Notes: generated by a model not told the origin, from the letters alone. A stretch of 64,000 bases of DNA from Mangifera indica (GCF_011075055.1 NC_058150.1:9276330-9340329); one strand, 5' to 3'; positions 10,867-24,589 are shown, numbered from the stretch's first letter. A program made the numbers and translations.

Positions 10867-13800
10867 TGTTAGAGTATGCCCTAGAAACCAATCGCTTTGT
10901 CGATTTTAGGGCTATATATTTTGCATATACATTTATTAATAAAGAAAGAGTTTTGTCATACTTCACATGTTTACTGTATCACTTTTATATATATGTTGTT
11001 ATTGTCTATTATATCCATATTAGTTGTATACATATGAGATGTGAAAGGTTCCGATGAGTTTCAATAAACTTTATCAAATTGTTTCCTACATAGGCAATAT
11101 GTTTGAGCAATAATACTATATAGTAAGCATGTGCTATATCACCATAGTATATTATCGGATGATATTATGCATGGTGGACGTACACATGGGTAAACAATAG
11201 TTACATTTGATTTTTGGAGAACTGATCAAAGGTTATTATGTTATATTGTTTATTGAATGTGACTACTAAATGATGATCACATGAGCATTGATATGTAATC
11301 AATGATATATCGTAAATCATACTAATGTATAAATCTTTTGACCTAAGATATCACGGTTATACTTTATTCTGGGATGTATAGTTCATATGGCGTATACCAT
11401 GCACTAATAATGTCTCGTTTAGAAGTCGATTTGATCATATGTTACTTGAGCGAGAACACATGTGATGATCATATAGGGATCTTGTAACACCCGGATTCAA
11501 GTATGCCAATGAACTCTACTTCCAAAATTACCCCTAGAGTTGATTTTATAACTTCTTGTTTAAAGAAATTGTAAAAGAATTATAGAAAACTACTAAATGA
11601 GCAATAATTTTCAAAGGGGGTAAAATGGTCATTTTAGAAGGATTTAAGAGACAAAATGAGAATTTAAATTGAATGACACACTTGAAATTATACGGTGGTG
11701 CTAAGGGTTTTTGGTAATCGGCTAAGGATAAAATAGTCATTTATGGAAAAGGTTAAGGGTAAATTAGTCCAAAAAGCTTATAAAACCAACCAACTATTCA
11801 TTTTCTTCTTCCTTAGCCAAGAATCTCCATAATTTTAGCTAAAGTTTTTCCTTCAAGCAAAATTCATCAAAAAACCTAGCAAAACCACCTAATTTCCAGA
11901 GTCTCCAATTATAAAAAGTGTAGATCTATCAATTCTAGTAAGTTCTAAAGTAAAAAATTTAATTTTTAAAAGATGTCAGGTTTAGGGTTTTGATGGATGA
12001 TTATATTTTTGGTTGATTAAGGTTGCTAGGAAGAAGAAAAGAAGGAGGATAAGCTTAAATCACCTAATTAGCAAAGAAAAGTTAAGAATTTCATACTTTA
12101 CATACTTGAAGTAATTTGAGTTAGGTTATTTAAATAACCTTTACTTATATAAGTGTGTAAGGTATTAGAATTAAGGTTATTTATGCTTAAAAGGATTAAA
12201 AAAATTCATTAGGATTCATGATGTAATTTTTGGCCATAAGGGTATTTTAGACATTTTATATTCCTAGGGTTAGCTTAGTGGATTTTGTGTTGAATATATA
12301 AGAAATGATAAATTGATGAAAGAATTTGCATTAAGGGTAAGCATGTAATTTTATCCATAAGGTTAATTTTTGCTTAATTATGTGCATGATTTGTGGATTA
12401 ACCCTTATACTCATAAGGGCAAAAATGTCATTTTATGTGATGTAGGTTAATTTTGCTTAATTATGTGCATGATATGTGTAAAAAAACCATTATAATAAAT
12501 ATATATATTCATATGGAATGCATGAGATATAAGTAAATGCATGAGAAAATAATCTGATGCCCAATGAGGCTTGAAAAAAGTAAGGAAAAACAATGAATGG
12601 GCATAATTCATATTATGGTTATACATGCATACATGAGAAATCATAGCATATGCATGATTTCAGAAAAATAAAGAAAGAGAAAAAAAACATTTTTTAAGTT
12701 ATGCATGTTTTTCAGAAATGGAAAACAAGTGTTTTTGGTTCTATAATGACTCATATGATACAGGAAAGCAGAAAGCATGCTTAAAATCCTTACACACGAG
12801 TTGTACTATATGGACAGCAAAGAAAAAAAAATAAAGAAATATGCGTGTAAGAGAGGATTGTACCTTGTATGGTGACTGCGAGTACTGTCATATGTAGTCT
12901 AGACCGGTCAATAAAAATATGTGACCAAAAAAAAAAAGAGAAAGAATTAGCAAATATTTTATGAAACTCATTTGTATTAGAATCATGCATGTAAGCCTGT
13001 GTGGTTGATAAAGAGTTGAGAAAGATGTACGACTAGAAAATTGAAAAGTCATGATACTCATATATGCATAAATCATAACGAGTGAATCATATTTGTATAG
13101 TAAGGAAAGGAATAAATGTGTGAATGAAGAGAATTATGATATGTGGTTAATGCGTGTTCCATGTAAATTATTTTGTATATGAATAGCCCAGACACGCTGA
13201 GTATGGAAGAGATTAGTACTGGTATGAAATGCTTTAAGTATTGAGTATGATTTTCCTATTGAGCCATGATCGCTCACTCCGTTTAATTTAATATTTTTAC
13301 AGGCAAAGAGTTGCAGCAAAAATTCTCAGGGAGCACTAGTGAGACATGAGGCTAAAGGAGAAAGGCACCATATTTTTGTTGATTTATATGTCTTGATGTA
13401 TATGTGAATATATGCATGAATATATACTTGATATAAATATTGGTGGATACGTATATATCTTGTTTCCTATCGGTATATATGTGATTATGTATATATATGG
13501 CTAGTCATTGAAATTGGTTATAAAGTTTCTGTGGGTGCTAATTTCTATAATGGTTAATATTAAGTATTTATTTTGTTAATTGTGATTATATTGATGAAAA
13601 TCCAGTCAATTGATAGGACTGGTTTGTGTGAATTGCTAAATAGGAGTGTTACAAGGTATTAAAAAAAAAACTTCCCCGAGCCCTCTAAAATAGGGGAACT
13701 CTTGCCGTTTTTCTGTAACACACCTATTGGTTAGAAGAGATTACAGATCTGTTGGCTCAACTGTTTCTAAGTTCTCATGCAAATATCGAGAAATATAGAA

Positions 13801-14671
13801 CTCTAAAACGTTAGCCAGTGCATATAAAAGTTCACATGAAAGGAGTTTCAGTGTGGCACATTTTGACGTATTACTTGATATTCGAAGAGTTAAATATTAG
13901 ATTTTGACATTCCATGAATCCAACTTTAATCGGGATGTAGTGACAGAGGGATTGGACTGCATGGCAAATATGAGTAAGAAAGATTCATTTGGCATTATGT
14001 GAAGCTTGTACTTCACTATGATGTAGGAGTCATGGGACATTGCTAGATGACACCACATGATTAGTGGGAGCTTCATTGTGTAGCGAAAAATGAAGTATAA
14101 TGGTGAAAGATAATGTTAGGTTATATAGTGATATAGCGAAACGTATCGTATGATATGGGGCCTACGACTACGTCACTATGAATCTTAAAGGTCACACCCA
14201 TATTTCGAGAAAGAAAATAGTGTGATAAAGATGAAAATATTTATCTAAGGTATTTTCATTATACAATTTTTAAATTGTTTAGAAAGTTGAATGAATAATT
14301 TTAGGCACAAATTATTCAAACATGTGTCAAAATATTATTTACTCTTAATTACAAACTAATAGAAAAATGACACATGTTTTTATTTGATAAATATCAAGTT
14401 TATGCATAAAAATTGGGGGAGAAGAATAGAAAAAAAGAGGTTTCCCTTTTCTTCTTCCTTTAGTTGAGAAAGACTCCATTGTTCTTCGTCAAAAGATCAC
14501 TTATTTTAGTGATTCAAGCTTCCTAACTTCAAATTAAATTACAAGGTGCAAAGTATTTTATGTATTTCTACACTTTATTTTCTTGAAACAGCATGTAAAT
14601 TCCATATTTTCATTGTTGCATATGATGTGAACATGATCTAAATTATTTAATTTTGTTACCAAAATCCTACA
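10867..14671 (+). mobile_element. LTR 'F' followed by a primer-binding site, with a solo LTR inside
   Basis: It starts TGTTAGAGTATGCCC and ends in CA at 14671. After two bases comes TAGTATTAGAGC (14674-14685), close to the initiator-Met primer-binding site TGGTATCAGAGC. Without the solo LTR at 11483-13750 its length is about 1.54 kb. It inserted into the hAT fragment. No gag or pol follows in 14686-19370, so F may be a large non-autonomous element or a decayed one. Open frames such as the one at 10860-11057 are just LTR sequence. Confidence 0.55.
11483..13745 (+). mobile_element. Solo LTR 1 of the Ty3/gypsy family
   Basis: TGTAACACCCGG...GAGATTACA, 2263 bp. It is flanked by the perfect 5-bp target-site duplication GATCT (11478-11482 and 13746-13750). 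Its sequence is homologous to the LTRs of elements C and D. It holds only one unit of the minisatellite that has 5-6 units in the other LTRs. The uninterrupted target is seen at 40267 and 62332. It probably arose by recombination between the two LTRs of a full element. Confidence 0.9.
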
Positions 14672-14685
14672 AATAGTATTAGAGC

Positions 14686-15048
14686 AAGAGTTTGATCCTT
14701 GAATGACAAGAATATGTCATAGTTTTAGGTGTTTGGAAGTGTTAGTAATCAAAACTTAAGATATAAGTTTTGTTATATGTGATTGGTTCAAACCAAGTGT
14801 ACATATGTTATTGGGAATGTCTTAACAACATTTAAGACTATTTTATTTGTTGAAATTGTGTTGGACAAATTTTGACGTAAAAATCCTAATTTTGGAAATT
14901 TTGGTGTTTTTGAAATTAATGGTTTAATCATGTTTTACACATGATTGTCATGATATACACATGAATATTTAATCTTGACTTTACATGGAAAAGTGTTTTT
15001 AAGAACCTTAGTTTGTGACTTGGTGAAGGGCATGAACAAGTTGACATG
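14686..15048. other. Interior downstream of LTR F, part 1
   Basis: No coding motif was found in any frame. The sequence is AT-rich and matches 58115-58480 in copy 2. Confidence 0.5.
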
Positions 15049-16221
15049 GTTTCTGTAACATCCGAATTCAGGTGTGTCAGTAAACTCCACTTCCAAAATT
15101 ACCCCTAGAGTTGATTTTATAACTTGTTGTGTAAAGAAAATTCAAAAGAATTATAGAAAACTACTAAATGCGTAATAATTTTCAAAGGGGGTAAAATGGT
15201 CATTTTATAAAGATTCAAGGGACAAAGTGGGAATTAAAATTGAATGGCACACTTGAAATTATATGGTGGTGCTAAGGGTTTTTGGTAATTGACTAAGGAT
15301 AAAATAGTCATTTATTGAAAAGATTAAGGGCAAAATGGTCCAAAAGGCTTATAAAACATATACCCTATTCATTTTCTTCTCCATTTTAGCCGAGAGCCTT
15401 CCATTTTTTGCTAAAGTTTTTCCTTAATCAAAATTCATCCAAAAACCTAGCTAAACCACCTAATTTCCAGAGGCTCCAGTTATAAAAAGTGTAGATCTGT
15501 CAATTCTGATCAGTTCTAAGATAAGAAATTTAATTTTTAAGTGATGTGAAATTTAGAGTTTTGATGGATGATTATATTTTTGGTTGATTAAGGTTGCCAA
15601 AAAGAAGAAAATGAGGTGAATAAGCTTAAATCATCTATTTAGCAAATAAAAGGTAAAAATTTCATACTTTACATACTTAAAGTAAATTTGAGTTAGGTTA
15701 TTTAAATAACCTTTACTTATATAAGTGTGTAAGGTATTAGAATTAAGGTGATTTATGCTTAAAAGGATAAAGAAATTCATTAGAATTCATGATGTAATTT
15801 TTGGCCATAAGGGTAAAAAGGTAAATTTTGGCCATAAGGGCAAAAATGTCCTTTTATGTGATGTAGGTTAATTTTGCTTAATTATGTGCATAATATGTGT
15901 AATAACCCTTATATTAAGCCTACATTGTATATTTTGAAATTAATTAAGTGTATGAAATATATATAAATGCATGAGAAAAGAATATGATGTTTGATAAGGA
16001 ATGAAAAGAATAAGGGAAAACAATGAATGAGCATATTTCATATTATGATTATATATGCACACATGAGGAATCATAGCATATGCATGATTTAGAAAAAAAT
16101 AATGAAAGAGGAAAAATATTTTCTAAGTCACGCATGCTTTCAAAAAATGGAAAACAAGTATTTTTGGTTTTATAATGACTCATATGATACAGGAAAGCAG
16201 AAAACATACTTAAAATCCTTA

Positions 16222-16430
16222 CACGCAAGTTGTACTGTGTGGACAACAAAGAAAATAATCGGTTGTACTGTGTGGACAACAAAGAAAAATATCAGCTGTA
16301 CTGTGTGGACAACAAAGAAAAATATCAGCTGTACTGTGTGGACAGCCAAAGAAAAATATTAGTTGTACTGTGTGGACAGTAAAGAAAAATATTAGTTGTA
16401 CTGTGTGGACAGCAAAGAAAAAAATATGCG
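16222..16430 (+). repeat. LTR minisatellite, six units
   Basis: Six units of about 30-35 bp, each starting '(t/c)tgtactgtgtggaca' and ending in an A-rich 'aaagaaaaatatcag'. The runs of Cys-Thr-Val-Trp-Thr in its open frames come from this repeat and are not a protein signal. Confidence 0.9.
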
Positions 16431-17035
16431 TGTAAAAGAGAATTGTACTTTGTATGGTGACTGCAAGTACTGTCATATGTAGTCTAGACCGGTCAATGAG
16501 AAAGAGAGAGAAAAAAAATTAGTAAATATTTTATGAAAGTCATTTGCATTAGAATTATGCATACAAGCCTGTGTGGCTGATAAAGAGTTGAGAAAGATGT
16601 ACGATCAGAAAATAGAAATGTCATGGCACTCATACATGCATAAATCATAACGAGTGAATCATATCTGTATAGTAAGAAAATGAATAACTATGTGAAAGAA
16701 AAGAATTATAATACGTGTTAAATACGTGTTTTGTGTCAATTATGTGGTTGTAAATAGCTCAGACACGCTAAGTATGGAAGAGATTAGTACTGGTATGAAA
16801 TACTTTAAGTGTTGAGTATGATTTTCTTACTGAGCCATAGTCGCTCACTCCGTTTAATTTAATATTTTACAGGTAAAGAGTTACAGCAAAGGTTCCCAGG
16901 GAGCACTAGTGAGACATGAGGCTGAGGGATGAAGGCACCATATTGTTGTTGATTTATATGTTTTGATGTATATGTGAATATATGCATATATATATACTTG
17001 ATGTAGATATTGGTGGATATGTATATATTTTGTTT

Positions 17036-17038
<3 letters not shown>

Positions 17039-17077
<39 letters not shown>
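17039..17077. repeat. AT microsatellite in solo LTR 2
   Basis: An alternating AT run at the spot where the other LTRs have short AT-rich sequence. Confidence 0.9.
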
Positions 17078-17082
<5 letters not shown>

Positions 17083-17374
17083 GTATAGTTATATCTATAT
17101 ATGTATATATATATATGGCTAGTTATGAAAATTGATTATAAAGTTTTGTGGGTGATAATTTTTATAATTGTTATTATTATGTACTTATTTTATTAATTGT
17201 GATTAAGTTGATAAAAATCCAGTCAGTTGGTAGGACTGGTTTGTGTGAATTGTTAATTGGGAGTGTTACAGGGCATAATGAAAAAGAAAAAAAAATTGCC
17301 CGGGCCCTCTAAAATAGGGGAACTCATGCCGTTTTTCTGTAACACACCTATTGGTTAGGAGAAGTTATAGTTTC

Positions 17375-18140
17375 CATGTGTTTGGTTGATAGAAATAGCA
17401 TTCAATGTGGATTGAATTGTTATTAATTCATTAAACTAGTATTTGACTTGGTTTGATTGAAAATTGGATTCTTGATACCTTGGGTTGGATGAATTACATT
17501 ATGTGTAATCTTATTCATGCTTGAATAATAATCATATGGTGAGATGGATTATGTTTGAGTGATGAATGATTCATATATGTCATGATTTAGTGAAATGCAT
17601 GACACTTGTGAATTTGGTTCATATCAGGCTTGTGTTGTGTATTTAGTTTATAACTTGTCGTTCTAAAACATTTTCATGTTTAAGTATGAATTGAAACATG
17701 TTTAGTGAGATTTTGGTGAACTTGGCATGTTTTGGAAACTTAAGTGTTTGGGTTTTATGTTTGGTTTCAAGAAAAAAACAATTTTATATATGTATAAAAT
17801 TTTGGTTTAATTACTTGTTATGGTTTGATCTTGTAAACACCAAACATTAGATGTATTTGTATTTTAGCAAACTTGAATAAAGAACATAAAGTATGGTAAA
17901 TAACTTGTTGATTTTACCAAGTTACAAATTTAATTTCTAAGTTTGAATATTTGACCATGGTATTACAAATATTTAATATGGTGCCCACAATGTCATAGTA
18001 TTATAATGTATATGTGATAGCATCAATGTGTGACATATGTATGCTATATATGAGACATTAAGACATGTTAAACATCATGCATCTAAGAAGGCATTTGGTT
18101 TGGGTAATATTTTATTACCAAAATAGAGAGATTACCTTGA
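17375..18140. other. Interior downstream of LTR F, part 2
   Basis: No coding motif was found. It is continuous with 14686-15048 once solo LTR 2 is removed, and matches 58484-59256 in copy 2. Confidence 0.5.
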
Positions 18141-18870
18141 GAGGTCGTTTGGTTGGAGTGTTTTAAAGATTACCTTGGTAATCTATCTTTTATTACTTAT
18201 ATTAGTTTGTTTAATTTGTCAACAATAAATTATTACAGTAACTTTCTATTACCAATGCTAATATAACAGATAATATAGGTGATAATCTGATTACCACATT
18301 TACTTTAGGTATTAAAAGATTACCAAGGTAATCTTGATTTTATTATAATTATATTATAATTTTTTAAGACAAAACTAAATTTATTTTTAATTAATATAAC
18401 AAATAATATAAAAATATTTAAAAATAATTATATTCAATGACATTTAAGTAAAATAATTTATTAATATTTTTTATTACTATTAACCAAATACATTAATTAT
18501 TTATACCTACTGAATTATTGTGTTTTGTTAAAGGTAATAAAATAATACTAGTAAATTATTTTACTTAAATGGTCTTGAATATAATTATTTTTAAATATTT
18601 TATATTGTTTATTATATTAATTAAAAATAAATTTATTTTTGTCTCAAAAAAATTAACAAATAATAATATAATTATAATAAAATAAAGATGACATTAGTAA
18701 TCTTTTAATACCTAAAGTGAAGGTGGTAATAAGATTACCACTTATATTACCTGCCACATCAATATTGGTAATAGAAGATTACTACAATATTTTATTACTG
18801 ACAAATCAAACAAGATAATAAAAAATAAATTATTAAGGTAATCTTTAAATCTTGGAACTAAACAACCCCT
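18141..18870. mobile_element. Long foldback MITE (about 730 bp)
   Basis: The left end 'gaggtcgtttggttgg...ttttaaagattacctt' is mirrored at the right end as 'aaggtaatctttaaat...aaacaacccct'. The whole element pairs with itself: 'aaataaatttatttttaattaatata' type blocks near 18370-18410 recur inverted near 18610-18640. It is non-coding. A partial extra copy of the end motif lies just outside at about 18090-18135. The superfamily cannot be assigned without a clear target-site duplication. Confidence 0.7.
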
Positions 18871-19416
18871 AAATGCTTAAAATTATGTATAATGATATGA
18901 GTATTGAAATGGACATAACATATTAGATATGTTTGTTGTCTTAAATGCATAAATAATCAATTAAGTTTGCTATTATAGACTTAAGTTATAAGATATTGGA
19001 TGTCTTATGTTTAAGATCAACCCAATGTACATTTTAGATATGCAATATGCTAAGTTGTATGAAAATATGTATTCTTTTTATTATTGAATAATATAGTTGA
19101 TATGTGTTTAATAGTATGCCTAGGTTTTTATGTTTTATATTACCATGTGATTTATTTGTGACATATAATGTATAGTTTTGTGCTTTAGAGGATTAAAACT
19201 TTTAGGCATGAAATATTCTTACAATACCATTTAGTTATTACATAAGTTTTAAATGATATAAATCATAAGAATATGGTTTAGTAACATATCTTGGATGACA
19301 AATACATATCCTAAGATACGCACTAGACTACTCGAGATATAAACTGAACCTAATTAATAATAATAAAACCAGACAGTTTGTGTCCTCAGGGTGCGTTTAT
19401 ATCATATGTAACACCT
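18871..19416. other. Spacer between foldback element and second solo LTR G block
   Basis: No gene was seen. It matches 59989-60524. The repeated block starts near 19374 ('accagacagtttgtgtcc'). Confidence 0.5.
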
Positions 19417-19606
19417 CTTTTCAGATATATACCTCTAATAGGAATGTGACTTAAAGAGACTTGCAAGACTGAACTATTTAAAACCACTAATACATAATTG
19501 TAATCATAAAACATGCAACAATGTGATGTAAGAAAAATAACTACTTTATGAATCAAAACTCATAAAATAATGATTATCTAAAAATCTCTAATATAAAATC
19601 ACTATA
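19417..19606. mobile_element. Solo LTR G, truncated
   Basis: It matches the first 190 bases of the element at 60525-61195. About 475 bases are deleted at 19606, where 'cacta' joins 'tacaaaatccc'. Confidence 0.5.
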
Positions 19607-19694
19607 CAAAATCCCAATGATCTTGATTATACCCAATGATTAATCAAACATGAAGGGAAAATCTAACCTTTTCTTTCTTTTATTTGCACTATAG

Positions 19695-21972
19695 TGTAAC
19701 CTCTCCTAACCATTGAGTGTGTTACAGAAAAACGACAAGAGTTCCCCTATTTTAGAGGGCCCGGGGAATATATTTTTTTTTCTCTTTTTCATTATGTCCT
19801 GTAACACTCCCAATTAGCAATTCACATAAACCAGTCCTACCAACCGACTGGATTTTTATCAACTTAATCACAATTAATCAAATAAGTACATAATAATAAC
19901 CATTATAAAAATTATCACCCACAGAACTTTATAATCGATTTTTATAATTAGCCATATATATATATATATATATATATATAGATATAGCTATACACAATCA
20001 CATATTTACATATAAGAAACAAAATGTATACATATCCACCAATATCTACATCAAGTATATGTATATATTCACATATACATCAAAACATATAAATCAACAA
20101 GATTATGGTGCCTTTCTCCCTTAGCCTCATGTCTCACTAGTGTTCCCCGGGAACCTTTGCTGCATTTCTTTACCTGTAAAATATTAAATTAAACAGAGTG
20201 AGCGACTATGACTCAGTAAGAAAATCATACTCAACACTTAAAGCATTTTATACCAGTACTAATCTTTTCTAATCTTTTCCATACTCAGCGTGTCTGAACT
20301 ATTTACAACAAAATAATTGACACAGAACACGCATTTAACACGTATCATAATTCTTTTCTTTCACACATTTATTCATTTCCTTACTATACAGATATGATTC
20401 ACTCGTTATGATTTATGCATGGATGAGTGCCATGACATTTCTATTTTCGGATCGTACATCTTTCTCAACTCTTTATCAGCCACACAGGCTTGTATGCATA
20501 ATTCTAATACAAATGACTTTCATAAATTATGTACTAATTTTTTTTTTCTCTCTCTTTCTCATTGACCGGGATAGATTACATATGACAGTACTTGCAGTCA
20601 CCATACAAAGTACAGTTCTCTCTTACACGTATATTTTTTTTCTTTGCTATCCACATAGTATAGCTAATATTTTTCTTTGCTGTCCACACAGTACAACTAA
20701 TATTTTTCTTTGGTTATCCACATAGTATAGCTGATATTTTTTCTTTGCTGTCCACACAGTACAACCGATTATTTTCTTTGCTGTCCACACAGTACAGCTC
20801 ACGTGTAAGGATTTTAAGTATGTTTTCTGCTTTCCTGTATCATATGAGTCATTATATAACCAAAAATACTTATTTTTCATTTTCTGAAAACATGCATGAC
20901 TTAGAAAATGTTTTTCCTCTTTCTTTATTTTTTCTAAATCATGCATATGTTATGATTCCTCATGTATACATATATAATCATAATATGAAATATACCCATT
21001 CATTGTTTTCCCTTATTCTTTTCATTCCTTATCAAACATCATATTCTCTTCACATGCATTTATATATATCTCATACATTTAATTAATTTCAAAATATACA
21101 ATGTAGGCTTAATATAAGGGTTATTACACATATTATGCACATAATTAAGCAAAATTAACCTATATCACATAAAATGACATTTTTGCCCTTATGGCCAAAA
21201 TTTACCTTTTTACCCTTATGGCCAAAAATTCCATCATGAATCCTAATGAATTTCTTTATCCTTTTAAGCATAAATCACCTTAATTCTAATACCTTACACA
21301 CTTATATAAGTAAATGTTATTTAAATAACCTAACTCAAATTTACTTCAAGTATGTAAAGTATGAAATTCTTACATTTTCTTTGCTAATTTGGTGATTTAA
21401 GCTTATTCACCTTCTTTTCTTCTTTCTGGCAACCTTAATCAACCAAAAATATAATCATCCATCAAAACTCTAAATTTCACATCGCTTAAAAATTAAATTT
21501 CTTATCTTAGAATTGACCAGAATTGATAGATCTACACTTTTTATAACTGGAGCCTCTGGAAATTAGGTGGTTTAGCTAGGTTTTTTGGTGAATTTTGGTT
21601 AAGGGAAAAAGCTTAGCTAAAAATTATGGAGTTCTCGACTAAAATGATGAAGGAAATGAATAGACATAAGTTTATAAGCCTTTTGGACCATTTTGCCCTT
21701 AATCTTTTCCATAAATTACTCTTTTAACCTTAGCCAATTACCAAAAACTCTTAGCACCACCATATAATTTCAAGTGTGCCATTCAATTTTAATTCCCACT
21801 TTGTCCCTTGAATCTTTATAAAATGACCATTTTACCCCCTTTGAAAAATATTGCTCATTTAGTAGTTTTCTATAATTTTTTTGAAATTTCTTTACACAAC
21901 AAGTTATAAAATCAGCTCTAGCGGTAATTTTGGAAGTGGAGTTTACTGACACACCTGAATTCGGATGTTACA
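19695..21972 (-). mobile_element. 3' LTR of element C
   Basis: 2278 bp and clearly the partner of 36920-39222. The two differ by scattered substitutions, small indels and one minisatellite unit. Confidence 0.92.
20633..20805 (-). repeat. LTR minisatellite, five units, in the 3' LTR of element C
   Basis: Same unit on the minus strand. Two units carry 'atccacatagtatag' in place of 'gtccacacagtacag'. Confidence 0.9.
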
Positions 21973-22008
21973 TTTCTTCCCCCTTTAAAAGAATTTCGTC
22001 CTCGAAAT

Positions 22009-22670
22009 TTAAACAAATAAGTTGGGAAATCTCTCTCTCATTTGTTGCTCAACCTCCCATGTGGCTTCTTCCACCTTATGATTCTTCCATAATACTTTCA
22101 CTAATGGAATTGTCTTATTTCGGAGCTCTTTTATTTTTCTATCTAGTATCTGCACCGGTTGCTCCTCATAAGCTAAATCTTCTTTTAATTCTACATCATC
22201 TGATTTTAAGACATGTGAAGGATCGCTAATGTACTTTCTCAATAAAGAAATATGAAATACATTATGAACTCGATCCATACTAGGTGGAAGTGCAAGTCTA
22301 TAAGCCACCTTGCCCACTATTTCTAAAATTTCAAATGGGCCAATAAATCTTGGAGCAAGTTTCCCTTTTCTTCCAAATCTCATCACGTGCTTATAAGGGG
22401 CTATTTTAACAAAAACTTTGTCACCTGGTTGAAACTTTACTTCTTTCCTTTTCAAATCTGCATAGCTCTTTTGTCTGTCTTGAGCTTGCTTCATTCTAGT
22501 CTTGATAGTCTTTATATCTTCCACCATCCTCTGGGTTAACTCAGGCCCAAGAACTTGACTCAAATCATCTCGCTCTCCTATGTCATCCCAATGTAATGGA
22601 GATCTACACTTTCTTCCATAAAGAGCCTCATATGGTGCCATTTTAATGGTGGACTGGTAACTATTTGTAA
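22009..22670 (-). pseudogene. Element C integrase C-terminus and chromodomain-like tail
   Basis: A 210-codon open stretch beginning '[18 protein letters not shown]'. The GPY/F-type region follows ('[10 protein letters not shown]', '[13 protein letters not shown]'). The tail '[19 protein letters not shown]' is typical of plant chromovirus integrases. It ends with FPNLFV. It is cut from the rest of the integrase by element D. Confidence 0.87.
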
Positions 22671-23839
22671 CATCCGAATTCAGGTGTGTCAGTAAACTCC
22701 ACTTCCAAAATTACCCCTAGAGTTGATTTTATAACTTGTTGTGTAAAGAAATTACAAAAGAATTATAGAAAACTACTAAAGGAGCAATATTTTTCAAAGG
22801 GGGTAAAATGGTCATTTTATAAAGATTCAAGGGACAAAGTGGGAATTAAAATTGAATGGCACACTTGAAATTATATGGTGGTGCTAAGGGTTTTTGGTAA
22901 TTGGCTAAGGATAAAATAGTAATTTATGGAAAAGATTAAGGGCAAAATGGTCCAATAGGCTTATAAACTTATTTCTATTCACTTCCTTCTTCATTTTAGC
23001 CGAGACCTCCATTCTTTATAGCTAAGCTTTTTCCCTTAACCAAAATTCACCAAAAAACCTAGCTAAACCACTTAATTTCCAATGCCTCCAGTTATAAAAA
23101 GTGTAGATCTGTCAATTCTGATCAGTTCTAAGGTAAGAAATTTAATTTTTAAGATATGTCAAGTTTAGGGTTTTGATGGATGATCATATTTTTGGTTGAT
23201 TAAGGTTGCCAGAAAGAAGAAAAGAAGGTGAATAAGCTTAAATCACCAAATCAGCAAAGAAAATGTAAGAATTTCATACTTTACATACTTGAAGTAAATT
23301 TGAGTTAGGTTATTTAAATAACCTTTACTTATATAAGTGTGTAAGGTATTAGAATTAAGGTAATTTATGTTAAAAAGGATAAAGGAATTCATTAGGATTC
23401 ATGGTGTAATTTTTGGCCATAAGGATAAAAAGGTAAATTTTGGCCATAAGGGCAAAAATGTCATTTTATGTGATATAGGTTACTTTTACTTAATTATGTG
23501 TATAATATGTGTAATAACCCTTATATTAAGCCTACATTGTATATTTTGAAATTAATTAAATGTATGAGATATATAAATGCATGAGAAGAGAATATGATGC
23601 TTGATAAGGAATGAAAAGAATAAGGGAAAACAATGAATGGGTATATTTTATATTATGATTATATATGCATACATGAGGAATCATAACGTATGCATGATTT
23701 AGAAAAAAAATAAAGAAAGAGGAAAAATATTTTCTAAGTCATGCATGCTTTCAGAAAATGGAAAATAAGTATTTTTGGTTTTACAATGACTCATATGATA
23801 CAGGAAAGCAGAAAACATACTTAAAATCCTTACACGCAA

Positions 23840-24022
23840 GCTGTACTGTGTGGACAACAAAGAAAATAATCGGTTGTACTGTGTGGACAACCAGTTGTAC
23901 TGTGTGGACAGCAAAGAAAAAATATCAGCTGTACTGTGTGGACAGCAAAAGAAAAATATCAGTTGTACTGTGTGGACAGCAAAAGAAAAATATTAGCTGT
24001 ACTGTGTGGACAGCAAAGCAAA
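23840..24022 (+). repeat. LTR minisatellite, six units, in the 5' LTR of element D
   Basis: Six 'tgtactgtgtgg' units, one of them shortened (near 23890). Confidence 0.9.
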
Positions 24023-24586
24023 AAAAAAATATGCGTGTAAGAGAGAATTATACTTTGTATGGTGACTGCAAACACTGTCATATGTAGTCTAGACCAGTCA
24101 ATGAGAAAGAGAGAGAAACAAATTAGTAAATATTTTATGAAAGTCATTTGCATTAGAATTATGCATACAAGCCTGTGTGGCTGATAAAGAGTTAAGAAAG
24201 ATGTACGATCAGAAAATAGAAATGGCATGGCACTCATACATGCATAAATCAGAACGAGTGAATCATATCTGTATAGTAAGGAAATGAATAAATGTGTGAA
24301 AGAAAAGAATTATGATATGTGTTTAATGCGTGTTCGTGTCAATAATTTTATATATGAATAGCCTAGACACGCTGAGTATGAAAGAGATTAATACTGGTAT
24401 GAAATACTTTAAGTGTTGAGTATGATTTTCTTACTGAGCCATAGTCGCTCACTCTATTTAATTTAATATTTTACAGGTAAAGAAATGCAGCAAAGGTTCC
24501 CGGGGAGCACTAATGAGACATGAGGCTGAGGGAGAAAGGCACCATAATCTTGTTAATTTATATGTTTTGATATATATGTGAATATA

Positions 24587-24589
<3 letters not shown>

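Larger units (their letters stand above)
15054..17369 (+). mobile_element. Solo LTR 2 of the Ty3/gypsy family (copy 1 only)
   Basis: TGTAACATCCGAATTC...GAAGTTATA, 2316 bp, flanked by the perfect 5-bp target-site duplication GTTTC (15049-15053 and 17370-17374). Copy 2 keeps the empty site as one continuous stretch near 58478-58488. The insertion therefore came after the duplication or differs between haplotypes. It contains six minisatellite units (16222-16430) and an AT run (17039-17077). The normal terminal CA has become TA. Confidence 0.92.

Noticed and set aside
10860..11057. 65-codon frame repeated at 39656, 54305 and 61717
   Set aside because: It is the start of LTR F, found wherever that LTR occurs, with no protein family resemblance.
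16102..16362. Open frames with repeated Cys-Thr-Val-Trp-Thr motifs (also at 20647-20946, 23758-24087 and 37852-38196)
   Set aside because: They are translations of the LTR minisatellite, occur in several frames and both strands, and have no start or stop conservation.
16222..16430. Evenly spaced repeats resembling a CRISPR array
   Set aside because: The units are directly adjacent minisatellite copies without unique spacers, inside a plant retrotransposon LTR.
22686..22868. 60-codon frame beginning [10 protein letters not shown], repeated at 21770 and 39020
   Set aside because: It is the first part of the C/D family LTR. Repetition reflects the LTR, not a gene.
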